Origin: JAHJDS01 sp964569795
GTDB lineage: Bacteria; Desulfobacterota; Desulfarculia; Desulfarculales; JAHJDS01
Assembly (NCBI GenBank): GCA_964569795.1
Contig: CAZMVB010000010.1
Location: forward strand, 1-64,000
Length of the DNA: 64,000 nt
Direction of reading: 5' to 3'
Part shown: positions 24,400 through 32,854 of the stretch, one piece after another
Position numbering within the stretch: position 1 is the first letter of the stretch
How the letters are laid out: every line of letters begins with the position of its first letter
Made by a program: the position numbers and the translations under genes
Notes under the pieces: model-generated
What the model was told of the DNA's origin: nothing
Database searches by the model: none
What the model saw: the letters and a program-made list of their open reading frames with translations, nothing else

Positions 24400-25839
24400 A
24401 TGACGAAAATTTTTCTGATAGACACCAATACGACGCCGTTGAACCAGGCCTTTCCGGTCTATCCCATTGGTTTGGACTATTTGCAGGGGGCCTTGGAAGC
24501 GGCGGGATTGGGCCGGGCGGTCATTCTGGATTTGACCCGGGCCGGCGGCGAGCTGACCAGTGGCGATTTCAGCGAGCGCCAGGCCCGCAGTCTGGCCCTG
24601 ATCGACCAGGCCCTCGACTCCCGGTCCTGGGACATCATTGGGCTGAGTCTGCGCAACATTGACTCGACCTATCCCATCCTGGAGGGCGATCCCGGCCTGC
24701 ACCATTATCTGCCTCAGCTCTCCGCCTATCTGGACCTGGTGCAGGCCAGGGCCGACCCGCGGACGCAAGTGGTGTTGGGCGGCACCGCTTATTCGATGAT
24801 GCCCGGATTTTTTCAAAACGGCCGGCCCGAGACCTGGCACGGGCTGGTGGGTCCGGCCGAGGTCAGTTTCGTGGAACTGGCCCGAAAAATTTTGAATGGA
24901 GGCTCTGCGCCGAGCCGGACGTCCGATTCCGAGCCGGCCCTGGGCAGTCTGCAGAATACCGAGCTCTTGGGCCGATATCTGGATCGGCCCGTCTCGGAGA
25001 GCACCTTTGGCCTGCGGACCAAGCTGGGCTGCGGCCAGGGGTGCGGGTATTGTCCCTATCCCCTGATCAACGGACCCGGTCAGAGGCTGAAGGCATTGGA
25101 CCGGGTCGTGGCCGAACTGCTGCTCCTGAAGGCGGTGCATGACGAACACGCCTCGGGACAGCCCTGGCGGTTCATGTTCGCCGACGATATCTTTAATCGA
25201 CCTCTGGATCATGCCAAGGCCGTGCTGCGGGCCATGGTCGAGCAGGGTTTTTTGCCCTTTTCCTGGCACGCCTATCTGAACCCCGGGCAAATCGACGCCG
25301 AGTTCCTGGACCTGGCGGCCAGGACCAACGGCTGGTGCGTGCACGAGCATCCGGACGGGACCGGCCGGCGGGCGATGGTCTTTCCGTTCGACATCGAGAG
25401 CGGCTCGGACCGGATGTTGAGGGTCCTGGGCAAGCCTTATACCCGGGACGATCTGCTGACGGCCGTGGACGTTTTCAAACAGGCGGCGTCGGACTGGCTG
25501 GAGCGGGGCGAGATGGACTTTGTGGGCTTCGGCCTGCACCTGCTGGTGGGCTATCCCGGCGAGGACGAGGAGAGCGTGGCCGCGACCTGCGACTTCATCA
25601 ACCAGACCCGACCCCAGGAGGTGGCCGTGCAGCTGGGGGTGCGGGTCTATCCGAAAACGCCTTTGGCACGGCTGACCCGGGGTGAGCTCTGGCAGGAGGA
25701 AGCAGACCTGTACGGGCCGACGTCCGTGCCCCTGGACGAGGAGACCGTGCTGGCCTGGCTGCGCCGGCATCTTGACGAGGGCTACGACCGTTTGAGCCGC
25801 AGGGGGAACATGCTGGTCATCGGCCGCGGCGACGACTGA
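24400..25839 (+). CDS. B12-binding-type radical SAM protein
   Basis: This 479-residue protein has an N-terminal part resembling the cobalamin-binding domain layout of BchE-like radical SAM enzymes (PVYPIGLDYLQGALEAAG, then DIIGLSLRN and VVLGGTAYS). The classical D-x-H-x-x-G cobalamin histidine is not evident. The radical SAM cluster motif is CGQGCGYCPY near residue 213 (C-x3-C-x2-C). F-D-I-E-S-G-S-D and VGYPGEDEES motifs follow, as in the Elp3/MiaB-like core. The reaction is unknown. There is no Shine-Dalgarno before ATG 24400, which sits right at the edge of repeat copy C. Confidence 0.78.
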   Translation: MTKIFLIDTNTTPLNQAFPVYPIGLDYLQGALEAAGLGRAVILDLTRAGGELTSGDFSERQARSLALIDQALDSRSWDIIGLSLRNIDSTYPILEGDPGLHHYLPQLSAYLDLVQARADPRTQVVLGGTAYSMMPGFFQNGRPETWHGLVGPAEVSFVELARKILNGGSAPSRTSDSEPALGSLQNTELLGRYLDRPVSESTFGLRTKLGCGQGCGYCPYPLINGPGQRLKALDRVVAELLLLKAVHDEHASGQPWRFMFADDIFNRPLDHAKAVLRAMVEQGFLPFSWHAYLNPGQIDAEFLDLAARTNGWCVHEHPDGTGRRAMVFPFDIESGSDRMLRVLGKPYTRDDLLTAVDVFKQAASDWLERGEMDFVGFGLHLLVGYPGEDEESVAATCDFINQTRPQEVAVQLGVRVYPKTPLARLTRGELWQEEADLYGPTSVPLDEETVLAWLRRHLDEGYDRLSRRGNMLVIGRGDD

Positions 25840-25882
25840 GCCGCCGGCGACCGCGCAACCGGATAAAGGGGAGACAAGTCTG

Positions 25883-27022
25883 ATGAACTTCGACCTGACC
25901 GAAGACCAGAAGCTGATTGTGGAAACGGCCCGCCGGTTCGCCATCCAGGAGATTGCCCCCGTGGCCAAGGACCACGATCGGGCCGAGAGATACCCCCGGG
26001 AGATCGTGCGCAAGGCGGCCGAGGTGGGTCTGGTCGGGCCGACCATCCCGGTCGAGTACGGCGGCCCGGGCCTGGGTTTTGTGGAGCAGTGCCTGATCAC
26101 GGAGCAGCTCTCACGGGTGGACCTGGGCATCACCCAGGCCATCGAGTCGGCCGCCTTCGGCTCCCAGAATTTGGTATTTTTCGGCTCCGAAGAACTCAAA
26201 ACCAAGTACCTGCCCCCCCTGGTCGAGGGGCGGATGATCGCCGCCGGGGCCTACACCGAACCCGACGCCGGCACGGACATCGCCGCCGCCCGGACCAAGG
26301 CCGTGGCCGACGGCGACGACTGGGTCATCACCGGCAACAAGATGTTCATCACCAACGGCACCGTGTGCGACTACCTGGTGGCCCTGTGCCTGACCGATCC
26401 CGAGGCTGCCTCGCCCCACGCCCGGCACAGCCTGATCCTGGTCGAAGCCGATCGCCCCGGGGTGATTGCCAAGCCGATCAAGGGCAAGATGGGCCTGCGG
26501 GCCAGCGACACGGCCGAGGTGGCCTTCGAGGCGGTCCGGGTGCCCCGGACCAACCTGGTCGGCCAACAGGGCCGGGGTTTCCACCAACTGATGCGGTTTT
26601 TCGACGCCACCCGGACCATGGTCGCCTCCCAGGGGGTCGGCCTGTCCCAGGGCGCCCTGGACCTGGCCCTGGCCTACGCCCGGGAGCGCCGGACGTTCGG
26701 CCGGCCCTTGATCGACAACCAGGCGGTTCAGTTCACCCTGGCCGAGATGGCCACCCGGATCGAGCTGGCCCGGGCGGCCACTTACCGGGCCGCGTGGCTG
26801 GTCGATCAGGGCCGCTCCGACAGCAAGCTCAACTCCGTGGCCAAGTACTACGCCGGCGAGACCGCGGTCTGGGTCTGCAATCAGGCCTTGCAGCTTCACG
26901 GCGGCTATGGCTATATTGACGAGTTTGACATCCAGCGGTTCTACCGCGACGCCAAGATCCTCGAGATCTACGAGGGCTCCAAGGAAGCGGAGAAGATGGT
27001 GATCGCCCGGAGACTCATGTAA
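25883..27022 (+). CDS. Acyl-CoA dehydrogenase
   Basis: This 379-residue FAD enzyme is of normal family length. It introduces a 2,3 double bond in an acyl-CoA. Visible motifs are AYTEPDAGTDIAAA and GNKMFITNG (flavin and substrate binding), RTFGRPLIDNQAVQ, LHGGYGYIDEF and the catalytic-base region EIYEGSKEAEKM. GGGGAGA precedes ATG 25883. It is encoded just upstream of the molybdenum hydroxylase genes and a CoA ligase lies 4 kb further on, which suggests degradation of a CoA-activated carboxylic acid. Chain length or ring specificity cannot be told. Confidence 0.9.
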   Translation: MNFDLTEDQKLIVETARRFAIQEIAPVAKDHDRAERYPREIVRKAAEVGLVGPTIPVEYGGPGLGFVEQCLITEQLSRVDLGITQAIESAAFGSQNLVFFGSEELKTKYLPPLVEGRMIAAGAYTEPDAGTDIAAARTKAVADGDDWVITGNKMFITNGTVCDYLVALCLTDPEAASPHARHSLILVEADRPGVIAKPIKGKMGLRASDTAEVAFEAVRVPRTNLVGQQGRGFHQLMRFFDATRTMVASQGVGLSQGALDLALAYARERRTFGRPLIDNQAVQFTLAEMATRIELARAATYRAAWLVDQGRSDSKLNSVAKYYAGETAVWVCNQALQLHGGYGYIDEFDIQRFYRDAKILEIYEGSKEAEKMVIARRLM

Positions 27023-27105
27023 ATTTATGGCAGGGGGCGCGCGCGGGTCTGGATCGACCGTTCCCGCCGACAGCCCCTGCCCAGGCATAATCAGAGAGGA
27101 AGGCC

Positions 27106-27594
27106 ATGTCGAAACGATTGATCATTCTCAACGTCAACGGCCTCGACTACGAGGTCGCGGTCCATCCCTGGCAGAGCCTGGCCGAGGTCTTGCGCGAGGA
27201 ACTCAACCTCACCGGGACCAAGATCGGCTGCAACATCGGCGACTGCGGGGCCTGCACGGTCATCATTGACGGCCGGTCGGTCAGCTCCTGTCTGACCCTG
27301 GCCGTCGAGGCCCAGGGCCGGGCCATCACCACCATCGAGGGCCTGGCCGAATCCCCGGACCGGCTGCACCCCATCCAGGAGTCGTTTGTCGAGGCCCACG
27401 CCGTGCAGTGCGGGTTCTGCACCTCGGGCATGATCATGAACGCCAAGCATCTCCTCGATAAAAATCCCCGGCCCAGCGAGGACGAGATCCGGGCGGGGTT
27501 GTCGGGCAACCTCTGCCGCTGCACCGGCTACGTCAAGATCGTCGAGGCCATCGACCAGGCCGCCGGCAAGCTGGCCGCGGACAAGGAGGGGTAA
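27106..27594 (+). CDS. Molybdenum hydroxylase small subunit, 2x[2Fe-2S]
   Basis: This 162-residue electron-transfer subunit belongs to the xanthine-dehydrogenase family. The plant-type ferredoxin motif GCNIGDCGACTV plus a later Cys is at residues 45-65, and the second cluster has CGFCTSGM near 104 and CRCTGY near 140. This matches CoxS/HcrC-type subunits in length and order. It carries electrons from the Mo site to FAD. AGAGAGGAAGG precedes ATG 27106. It is 3 bases upstream of the FAD subunit. Confidence 0.93.
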   Translation: MSKRLIILNVNGLDYEVAVHPWQSLAEVLREELNLTGTKIGCNIGDCGACTVIIDGRSVSSCLTLAVEAQGRAITTIEGLAESPDRLHPIQESFVEAHAVQCGFCTSGMIMNAKHLLDKNPRPSEDEIRAGLSGNLCRCTGYVKIVEAIDQAAGKLAADKEG

Positions 27595-27596
27595 TC

Positions 27597-28475
27597 ATGT
27601 CCCGGACCCATTTCGACGTCCTGCAGCCCACCAGCCTGGATGAGGCCCTGGGGATGCTGTCGGCCCCGGAGGGCGAGGTCAAGGTCCTGGCCGGGGGCAC
27701 TGATCTGGTCCCCAAGCTACGGGCCGGCGTGCTGACCACGGCCCGGCTCGTCTCGCTGGGTCGAGTTCCGGGGCTGGACGAGCTGTCGTTTTCGCCCGAG
27801 GCCGGGCTGAGCATCGGGGCCAACGTCCGCCTGTCGGACGTGGCCGCCCATCCCGAGGTCCAGGGGCGGTACCCGGGCCTGGCCCACGCCTGCTCGGTCA
27901 TGGCCACCACCCAGGTCCGCAACATGGGCACCGTCACCGGCAACCTGGCCAACGCCGCGCCCAGCGCCGACACCGCCGCTCCCTTGCTGGTCTATGAGGC
28001 CGGCCTGCGCCTGGTGGGGTCCGGCGGCCGCCGGCAGGTCCCGCTCGGCGACTTCTTCACCGGGCCGGGAACGACCGTCCTCGGACCCGCCGAGATCATC
28101 GAGGCCGTGGAGGTCCCCTGTCCGCCCGAGTCCGCCGGCTCAAGCTACCAGCGCCTCTCGGCCCGGAGCAAGGTCGATATCGGCGCGGTCGGCGTGGCCG
28201 GGCTGGTCGCCCTCGACGCCGGCGGCCGGATCGAGGTCTGCCGGCTGGCCCTGGCTGCGGTCGCCCCGACCCCGATCCGCTGTTCCGCGGCCATGCTTGC
28301 CGGACAGAAACCCGAAGCCGACCTGCTGGACCAGGCGGCCGAGGCCTGCGCCGCGGCCAGCCGGCCCATTGACGACGTGCGGGCCAGCGCCGCCTTCCGC
28401 CGCCACACGGTCAAGGTCCTGGCCCGACGGGTACTCGACGATTGCCTGACCCGGATCAAAGGAAACGCCCAATGA
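27597..28475 (+). CDS. Molybdenum hydroxylase FAD subunit
   Basis: This 292-residue FAD-binding subunit is of the CoxM/xanthine-dehydrogenase medium type: VKVLAGGTDLVPKLRAG is the FAD pyrophosphate loop, followed by TTQVRNMGTVTGNLANAAPSAD. It lacks the Cys-bearing insert that holds an extra 4Fe-4S cluster in 4-hydroxybenzoyl-CoA reductase HcrB, so an ordinary hydroxylase is more likely than a Birch-type reductase. Its stop overlaps the start of the large subunit (ATGA). Confidence 0.9.
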   Translation: MSRTHFDVLQPTSLDEALGMLSAPEGEVKVLAGGTDLVPKLRAGVLTTARLVSLGRVPGLDELSFSPEAGLSIGANVRLSDVAAHPEVQGRYPGLAHACSVMATTQVRNMGTVTGNLANAAPSADTAAPLLVYEAGLRLVGSGGRRQVPLGDFFTGPGTTVLGPAEIIEAVEVPCPPESAGSSYQRLSARSKVDIGAVGVAGLVALDAGGRIEVCRLALAAVAPTPIRCSAAMLAGQKPEADLLDQAAEACAAASRPIDDVRASAAFRRHTVKVLARRVLDDCLTRIKGNAQ

Positions 28476-30745
28476 AAAATCCCAAACTCATCGGCCAGAG
28501 TATTCCCCGGCTGGACGGCCCTCAGAAGGTCACCGGGCAGTCTCTATATACCGACGACCTGAAACTTCCCGGCATGCTTCACGGCGTGCTGCTTCGGAGT
28601 CCGCTGCCCCACGCCACAATCAAGCGGATCGACGTCTCGGCGGCCAAGGCCCTGCCCGGGGTAAAGGACGTCATCATCGGCGCGGACACGCCCCAGATCA
28701 AGTACGGCAACTGGCGGCTGGTCCCGGGCAGCCAGGACGAACTCCCCCTGGCCGTGGACAAGGTGAGGTTCGTGGGGGACGAAGTGGCCGCCGTGGCCGC
28801 GGTGGATCGGGACACGGCCGAGCGGGCCGTCGAGCTGATCGAGGTCGAGTACGAGGAACTGCCGGCGGTGTTCACCGTCGAGGACTCCACGGCCGAGGGC
28901 GCGCCCGTGATCCACGACGAGAGCCCGGGCAACATCTCCCTGGTCCGCAAGATCGATTACGGCGACGTGGAGGCCATGTTCGCCCGGGCCGACTATGTCC
29001 GCGAGGACACCTTCCGGGTCCACTCGGTCCAGCACGCCTACATGGAGCCCTGCTCGTCCCTGGCCGCGCCGGACGAGGGCGGCCGGGTGACCCTCTGGAC
29101 CAGCACCCAGGTGCCTTACATCGTCCAGTGCCTCCTGGCCTCGACCCTGGGCATCCCCGAGAACCACGTCCGGGTGATGAAGACGGCCATCGGCGGCGGA
29201 TTCGGCGGCAAGATGGAGCTGCGGCCCTGGGAATTCTGCGCCGCCTTCATGGCCCTGCGCACCGGCCGTCCGGTCAAGTTCACCCTGACCCGGAACGATG
29301 AATTCGCCTTCGGTCGCCGCCGCCACGCCATGACCCTCTTTGCCAAGGTCGGCTTCACCAAGGACGGCAAGCTCCTGGCCAAGGAGTTCCAGGTCCTCCT
29401 GGACGGCGGGGCTTACAACGCCATGGGCCCCACGGCCACCTTCCTGTGCGGCACCTTCGGCAACATGGCCTATCGCCTGCCGGCCTACCGCTACTTCGGC
29501 CAACACGTCTATACCAACAAGCCGCCGGCCTCGGCCATGCGCGGCTTCGGCGCGCCCCAGGCCTACTTTGCCATGGAGACCCAGCTCAACCAGGTGGCCG
29601 AGGACCTGGGGATCGATCCCATCGACCTGCGGCTGATCAACGCCATGGAGGACAACGACCTCATCCCCGAGGTGGCCACGGTCTCGACCTGCGGCTTCAA
29701 GGACAGCCTGCGCAAGGTCCGCGAGATCAGCGGCTGGGACGAAAAACGCCGGGCCAAAAAACCCAACCGGGGCCTGGGCATCGGCTGCTACAGCTTCATC
29801 TCGGGTGGAGTGTTCAACTGGTTCAACACCAAGTACAACTTCGCCGCCGTCGAGGTCCGCGTCTTTGACGACGGCACGGCCCAGCTTTTGACCATGGCCT
29901 GTGACATCGGCCAGGGCCCGGACACCGTGCTCCGGCAGATCATGGCCGCCGAACTGGGTATCCCCATCGAGAACATCCGCCTGACGGCCATGGACACCGC
30001 GGCCGTGCCCAAGGCCGACCTGGGCTCCTGGGGGAGCCGCGTCACCCTGATGAACGGCAACGCCATCCTGGACGCCTGCCGCAAGATCAAGGAGATGCTC
30101 ATCCCGATCGTGTTCGCCGAGTTCGATCTCAACCAGATCCACGACATCGCCTTCGAGGACGGCCTTGTCTTTGCCAAGACCAGCCCCAAGAAACGACTCA
30201 GCTTTGCCGAGTGCGTTTACAAGGCCCTCCGCGGCCGCCGGGGCGAGCCCCTGACCGCCAAGGGTTATTACACCCCGCGCAACAAGGGACTGGTCAGCCC
30301 GGCCTTTTCCTTCGGCGCCCAGGTGGCCGAGGTCGAGGTGGACCCGGACACCGGGCTGGTCAGGGTCGAGAAGATCTACACCGCCCACGACTGCGGCGTG
30401 CCCATCAACAAGAAGGCGGTCGAGGGTCAGCTCGAGGGGGCGGTCCAGATGGGCCTGGGCTACACCCTGAGCGAGCAGTTCGTCATGGAGAACGGCCGGA
30501 CCCTGAACACCACCTTCCTGGATTACAAGGTCCCCACCGCCCTGGACATGCCGCCCTGCGAGTCGGTGGACGTGGATACCTATGAGCCGGAAGGACCCTT
30601 CGGGGCCAAGGAGGCCGGCGAGGGCCTGGCCATCCCCACCGGACCGGCCATCGCCCACGCGGTCTATGAGGCCACGGGCTTCCGCTGCCGGGAACTGCCC
30701 CTCACCCCGGAAAAGATCCTCCGCGCCACGGGCAAGATCAAGTAG
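28472..30745 (+). CDS. Molybdenum hydroxylase large (molybdopterin) subunit
   Basis: This 757-residue catalytic subunit belongs to the xanthine dehydrogenase family and binds Mo-molybdopterin cytosine dinucleotide. Key motifs are IGGGFGGKMELRPWE, the AMRGFGAPQ loop, GSWGSR and the C-terminal GAKEAGEG, whose Glu is the catalytic base. Reactions in the family are water-derived hydroxylation of aldehydes, N-heterocycles or aromatic CoA esters. The ATG at 28472 overlaps the upstream stop and follows AAAGGAA; a start 10 codons earlier would overlap more. The substrate is unknown; nearby CoA ligase and acyl-CoA dehydrogenase genes suggest a CoA ester or a carboxylic acid. Confidence 0.93.
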   Translation: MKNPKLIGQSIPRLDGPQKVTGQSLYTDDLKLPGMLHGVLLRSPLPHATIKRIDVSAAKALPGVKDVIIGADTPQIKYGNWRLVPGSQDELPLAVDKVRFVGDEVAAVAAVDRDTAERAVELIEVEYEELPAVFTVEDSTAEGAPVIHDESPGNISLVRKIDYGDVEAMFARADYVREDTFRVHSVQHAYMEPCSSLAAPDEGGRVTLWTSTQVPYIVQCLLASTLGIPENHVRVMKTAIGGGFGGKMELRPWEFCAAFMALRTGRPVKFTLTRNDEFAFGRRRHAMTLFAKVGFTKDGKLLAKEFQVLLDGGAYNAMGPTATFLCGTFGNMAYRLPAYRYFGQHVYTNKPPASAMRGFGAPQAYFAMETQLNQVAEDLGIDPIDLRLINAMEDNDLIPEVATVSTCGFKDSLRKVREISGWDEKRRAKKPNRGLGIGCYSFISGGVFNWFNTKYNFAAVEVRVFDDGTAQLLTMACDIGQGPDTVLRQIMAAELGIPIENIRLTAMDTAAVPKADLGSWGSRVTLMNGNAILDACRKIKEMLIPIVFAEFDLNQIHDIAFEDGLVFAKTSPKKRLSFAECVYKALRGRRGEPLTAKGYYTPRNKGLVSPAFSFGAQVAEVEVDPDTGLVRVEKIYTAHDCGVPINKKAVEGQLEGAVQMGLGYTLSEQFVMENGRTLNTTFLDYKVPTALDMPPCESVDVDTYEPEGPFGAKEAGEGLAIPTGPAIAHAVYEATGFRCRELPLTPEKILRATGKIK

Positions 30746-30894
30746 CAGGGGGGCTGCGCGCCCCCCTGCACCCCTCCGGTGCCAACGGCACCCGTGTGAT
30801 TCGCGGTCAAGGTCGTCGATGGTTCAGGCGGTAGAGCCGCGGTCCGGCTTGGTCCGTGGCCAAGAGGATGCGCGCGGCTGCGCCGCGCGCATCC
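30746..30894 (+). repeat. Intergenic repeat family, copy D (long form)
   Basis: GGGGGGCTGCGCGCCCCCC opens right after the stop codon. An interior shared with copy A follows (ATTCGCGG, GTCGATGGTTC, GTAGAGCCGCG, TTGGTCC), then the terminal hairpin GGATGCGCGCGGC / GCCGCGCGCATCC. Confidence 0.8.
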
Positions 30895-31023
30895 CAGTGG
30901 TTATGGGAGTCAGCGCATTCCGGCAGGTATGAATTGGCGGTGTCGGCGCTGGACGGTTGGTTACAATATTTTTCGGACCCCCCTTGGTGTTAATAGATAT
31001 AGCTGAAGAGCGGAGGGTTTTTC

Positions 31024-32583
31024 GTGAACATGGGAGAGATACTGCGCCGGACCGCATCAAGGGTCCCGGACAAGCCGGCCCTGGTCATGGGCGAGCGGTC
31101 CGTCACCTATGATCAGTTCAACCGGCGGGTCAACCGGCTGGCCCACGGACTCCTGGAGATGGGCCTGACCAAGGGCGACCGGGTGGCGGTCATGACCCAC
31201 AACAGTATCGAGTACTTCGAGATCTATTTGGCCCTGTGCAAGACCGGCGGGGTGATGGTCCCGGTCAACAACCTCCTGCGCGCCAGGGAACTGGGCCAGC
31301 TGGCCGCCTACATTCGACCCCGGTTCCTGGTCTATGAGTCCGAGTTCGAGGATACGGTCCAGTCGGTCTTCAAGGCGGGCGACGGCCCGGAGTTCGTGAT
31401 CCGCCTCGGCGGCGACCCGGCCGGCCCCGGCACTGATTACGAGGCCCTGGTCGCCGGCAAGAGCGAGTCCGAGCCCGGGAAGGTCGTCCAGGGCGAGGAC
31501 GTGATGAGCATCTTTCTGACCTCGGGCACCACCGGACGGCCCAAGGGGGCGGTCCGGACCCACCATCACAACTGTCTCAACGCCTATGCCGCCGCCATCG
31601 AGGTGGGCCTGGTGCCCGACGACCGGGTCCTGCTCCTGTTCCCCTTTTACCACATCACCTTCGAGGACCGCTTCTGCCACCTGCTCCTGGGCAACACCGT
31701 CGTCATCCGCCGCGAGGGCAATTTCCGGCCGGCCGAGGTCCTCGACCTGCTGTCCAAGCACCGGATCACCCTCTGCCAGTTCGTGCCGACCATGATCAAC
31801 AGCCTGCTTATCGAGCCTGATATCGAGGCCCATGACCTTTCCACCCTGCGCCTGATCATGTACGCCGCCGCGCCCATGCCGGTCGAACTGCTCAAGCAGG
31901 CCCTGGGCCGCTTCAGGTGCGGGTTCATGCAGTTTTACGGTCAGACCGAGACCGGGCCCCTGACCACGATCCTCAGGCCAGAGGATCATCGCCTCGAGGG
32001 CACGCCCGCCGAACTGGAGAAACTGGGCTCGTGCGGCCGGCCGGCCCTGCACTTCGACGCCCGGGTAGTGGACGAGGACGGCCGGGACGTGCCGCCCGGC
32101 GCCGTGGGCGAGCTGGTCGTGCGTAGCGAGGCCATGATCCGCGAATACTGGGAATTACCCGACGAGACCGCCGCCACCCTCGAGGACGGCTGGCTCCATA
32201 CCGGGGACTTCGCCCGCCTGGACGACGAGGGCTACATCTACATCGTGGACCGCAAGCACGACATGATCATCAGCGGCGGCAAGAACATCTATCCCCGCGA
32301 GATCGAGGAGGTGCTCTACCAGCACCCGGCCGTGCTCGAGGCCACGGTCATCGGCGTGCCCGACGGGCACTGGGGCGAGTCGGTCAAGGCCATCGTCGTC
32401 CTCAAGGAGGGGGCCGTTGCCGGCGAACAGGAGCTGATCGACCTCTGCCAGACGACCCTGGCCTCATACAAAAAACCCCGGACCGTCGAGTTCCGGGACG
32501 CCCTGCCCAAGAACTCCGCCGGCAAGATCCTCAAGCGGGTCGTCCGCGAGCCCTTCTGGCAGGACCGGGCCCGGAGGGTGTAA
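31024..32583 (+). CDS. AMP-forming acyl-CoA ligase
   Basis: This 519-residue ANL-superfamily enzyme makes acyl- or aryl-CoA from carboxylate, ATP and CoA. Motifs are the P-loop FLTSGTTGRPKGAV near 165, MQFYGQTETGP near 310, the hinge region LHTGDFARLDDEGYIYIVDRKHDMI near 395-415 and the C-terminal lysine in KNSAGKILKR. The start is GTG 31024 with CGGAGG upstream; ATG 31030 is also possible. It lies downstream of the molybdenum hydroxylase with repeat copy D between, so probably has its own promoter. The substrate is unknown. Confidence 0.9.
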   Translation: MNMGEILRRTASRVPDKPALVMGERSVTYDQFNRRVNRLAHGLLEMGLTKGDRVAVMTHNSIEYFEIYLALCKTGGVMVPVNNLLRARELGQLAAYIRPRFLVYESEFEDTVQSVFKAGDGPEFVIRLGGDPAGPGTDYEALVAGKSESEPGKVVQGEDVMSIFLTSGTTGRPKGAVRTHHHNCLNAYAAAIEVGLVPDDRVLLLFPFYHITFEDRFCHLLLGNTVVIRREGNFRPAEVLDLLSKHRITLCQFVPTMINSLLIEPDIEAHDLSTLRLIMYAAAPMPVELLKQALGRFRCGFMQFYGQTETGPLTTILRPEDHRLEGTPAELEKLGSCGRPALHFDARVVDEDGRDVPPGAVGELVVRSEAMIREYWELPDETAATLEDGWLHTGDFARLDDEGYIYIVDRKHDMIISGGKNIYPREIEEVLYQHPAVLEATVIGVPDGHWGESVKAIVVLKEGAVAGEQELIDLCQTTLASYKKPRTVEFRDALPKNSAGKILKRVVREPFWQDRARRV

Positions 32584-32854
32584 TCGATCAACCCGCCGCG
32601 TTGATGAAAAAATACCCAGTTCCGAATGATCGCCTCGGCCCGTTGTGTCCTTTTTACCCGGCCTCATCCGTCCGGCGGCCTCTTGGCCCGGACCATCCGT
32701 CGTGATTTCCGCCTGACACCGCCCGGTTCGTCCCGGTTTTCTCCCCCTGGCCCTGGCGTGGCACGATAAATGCTCGTATAATTGAACCCTAAGCCTTCAA
32801 AATGCGACGGGCCAACGCGGCCGTCAAATCCATTCCAAGCGGGGTAAGACAGTC

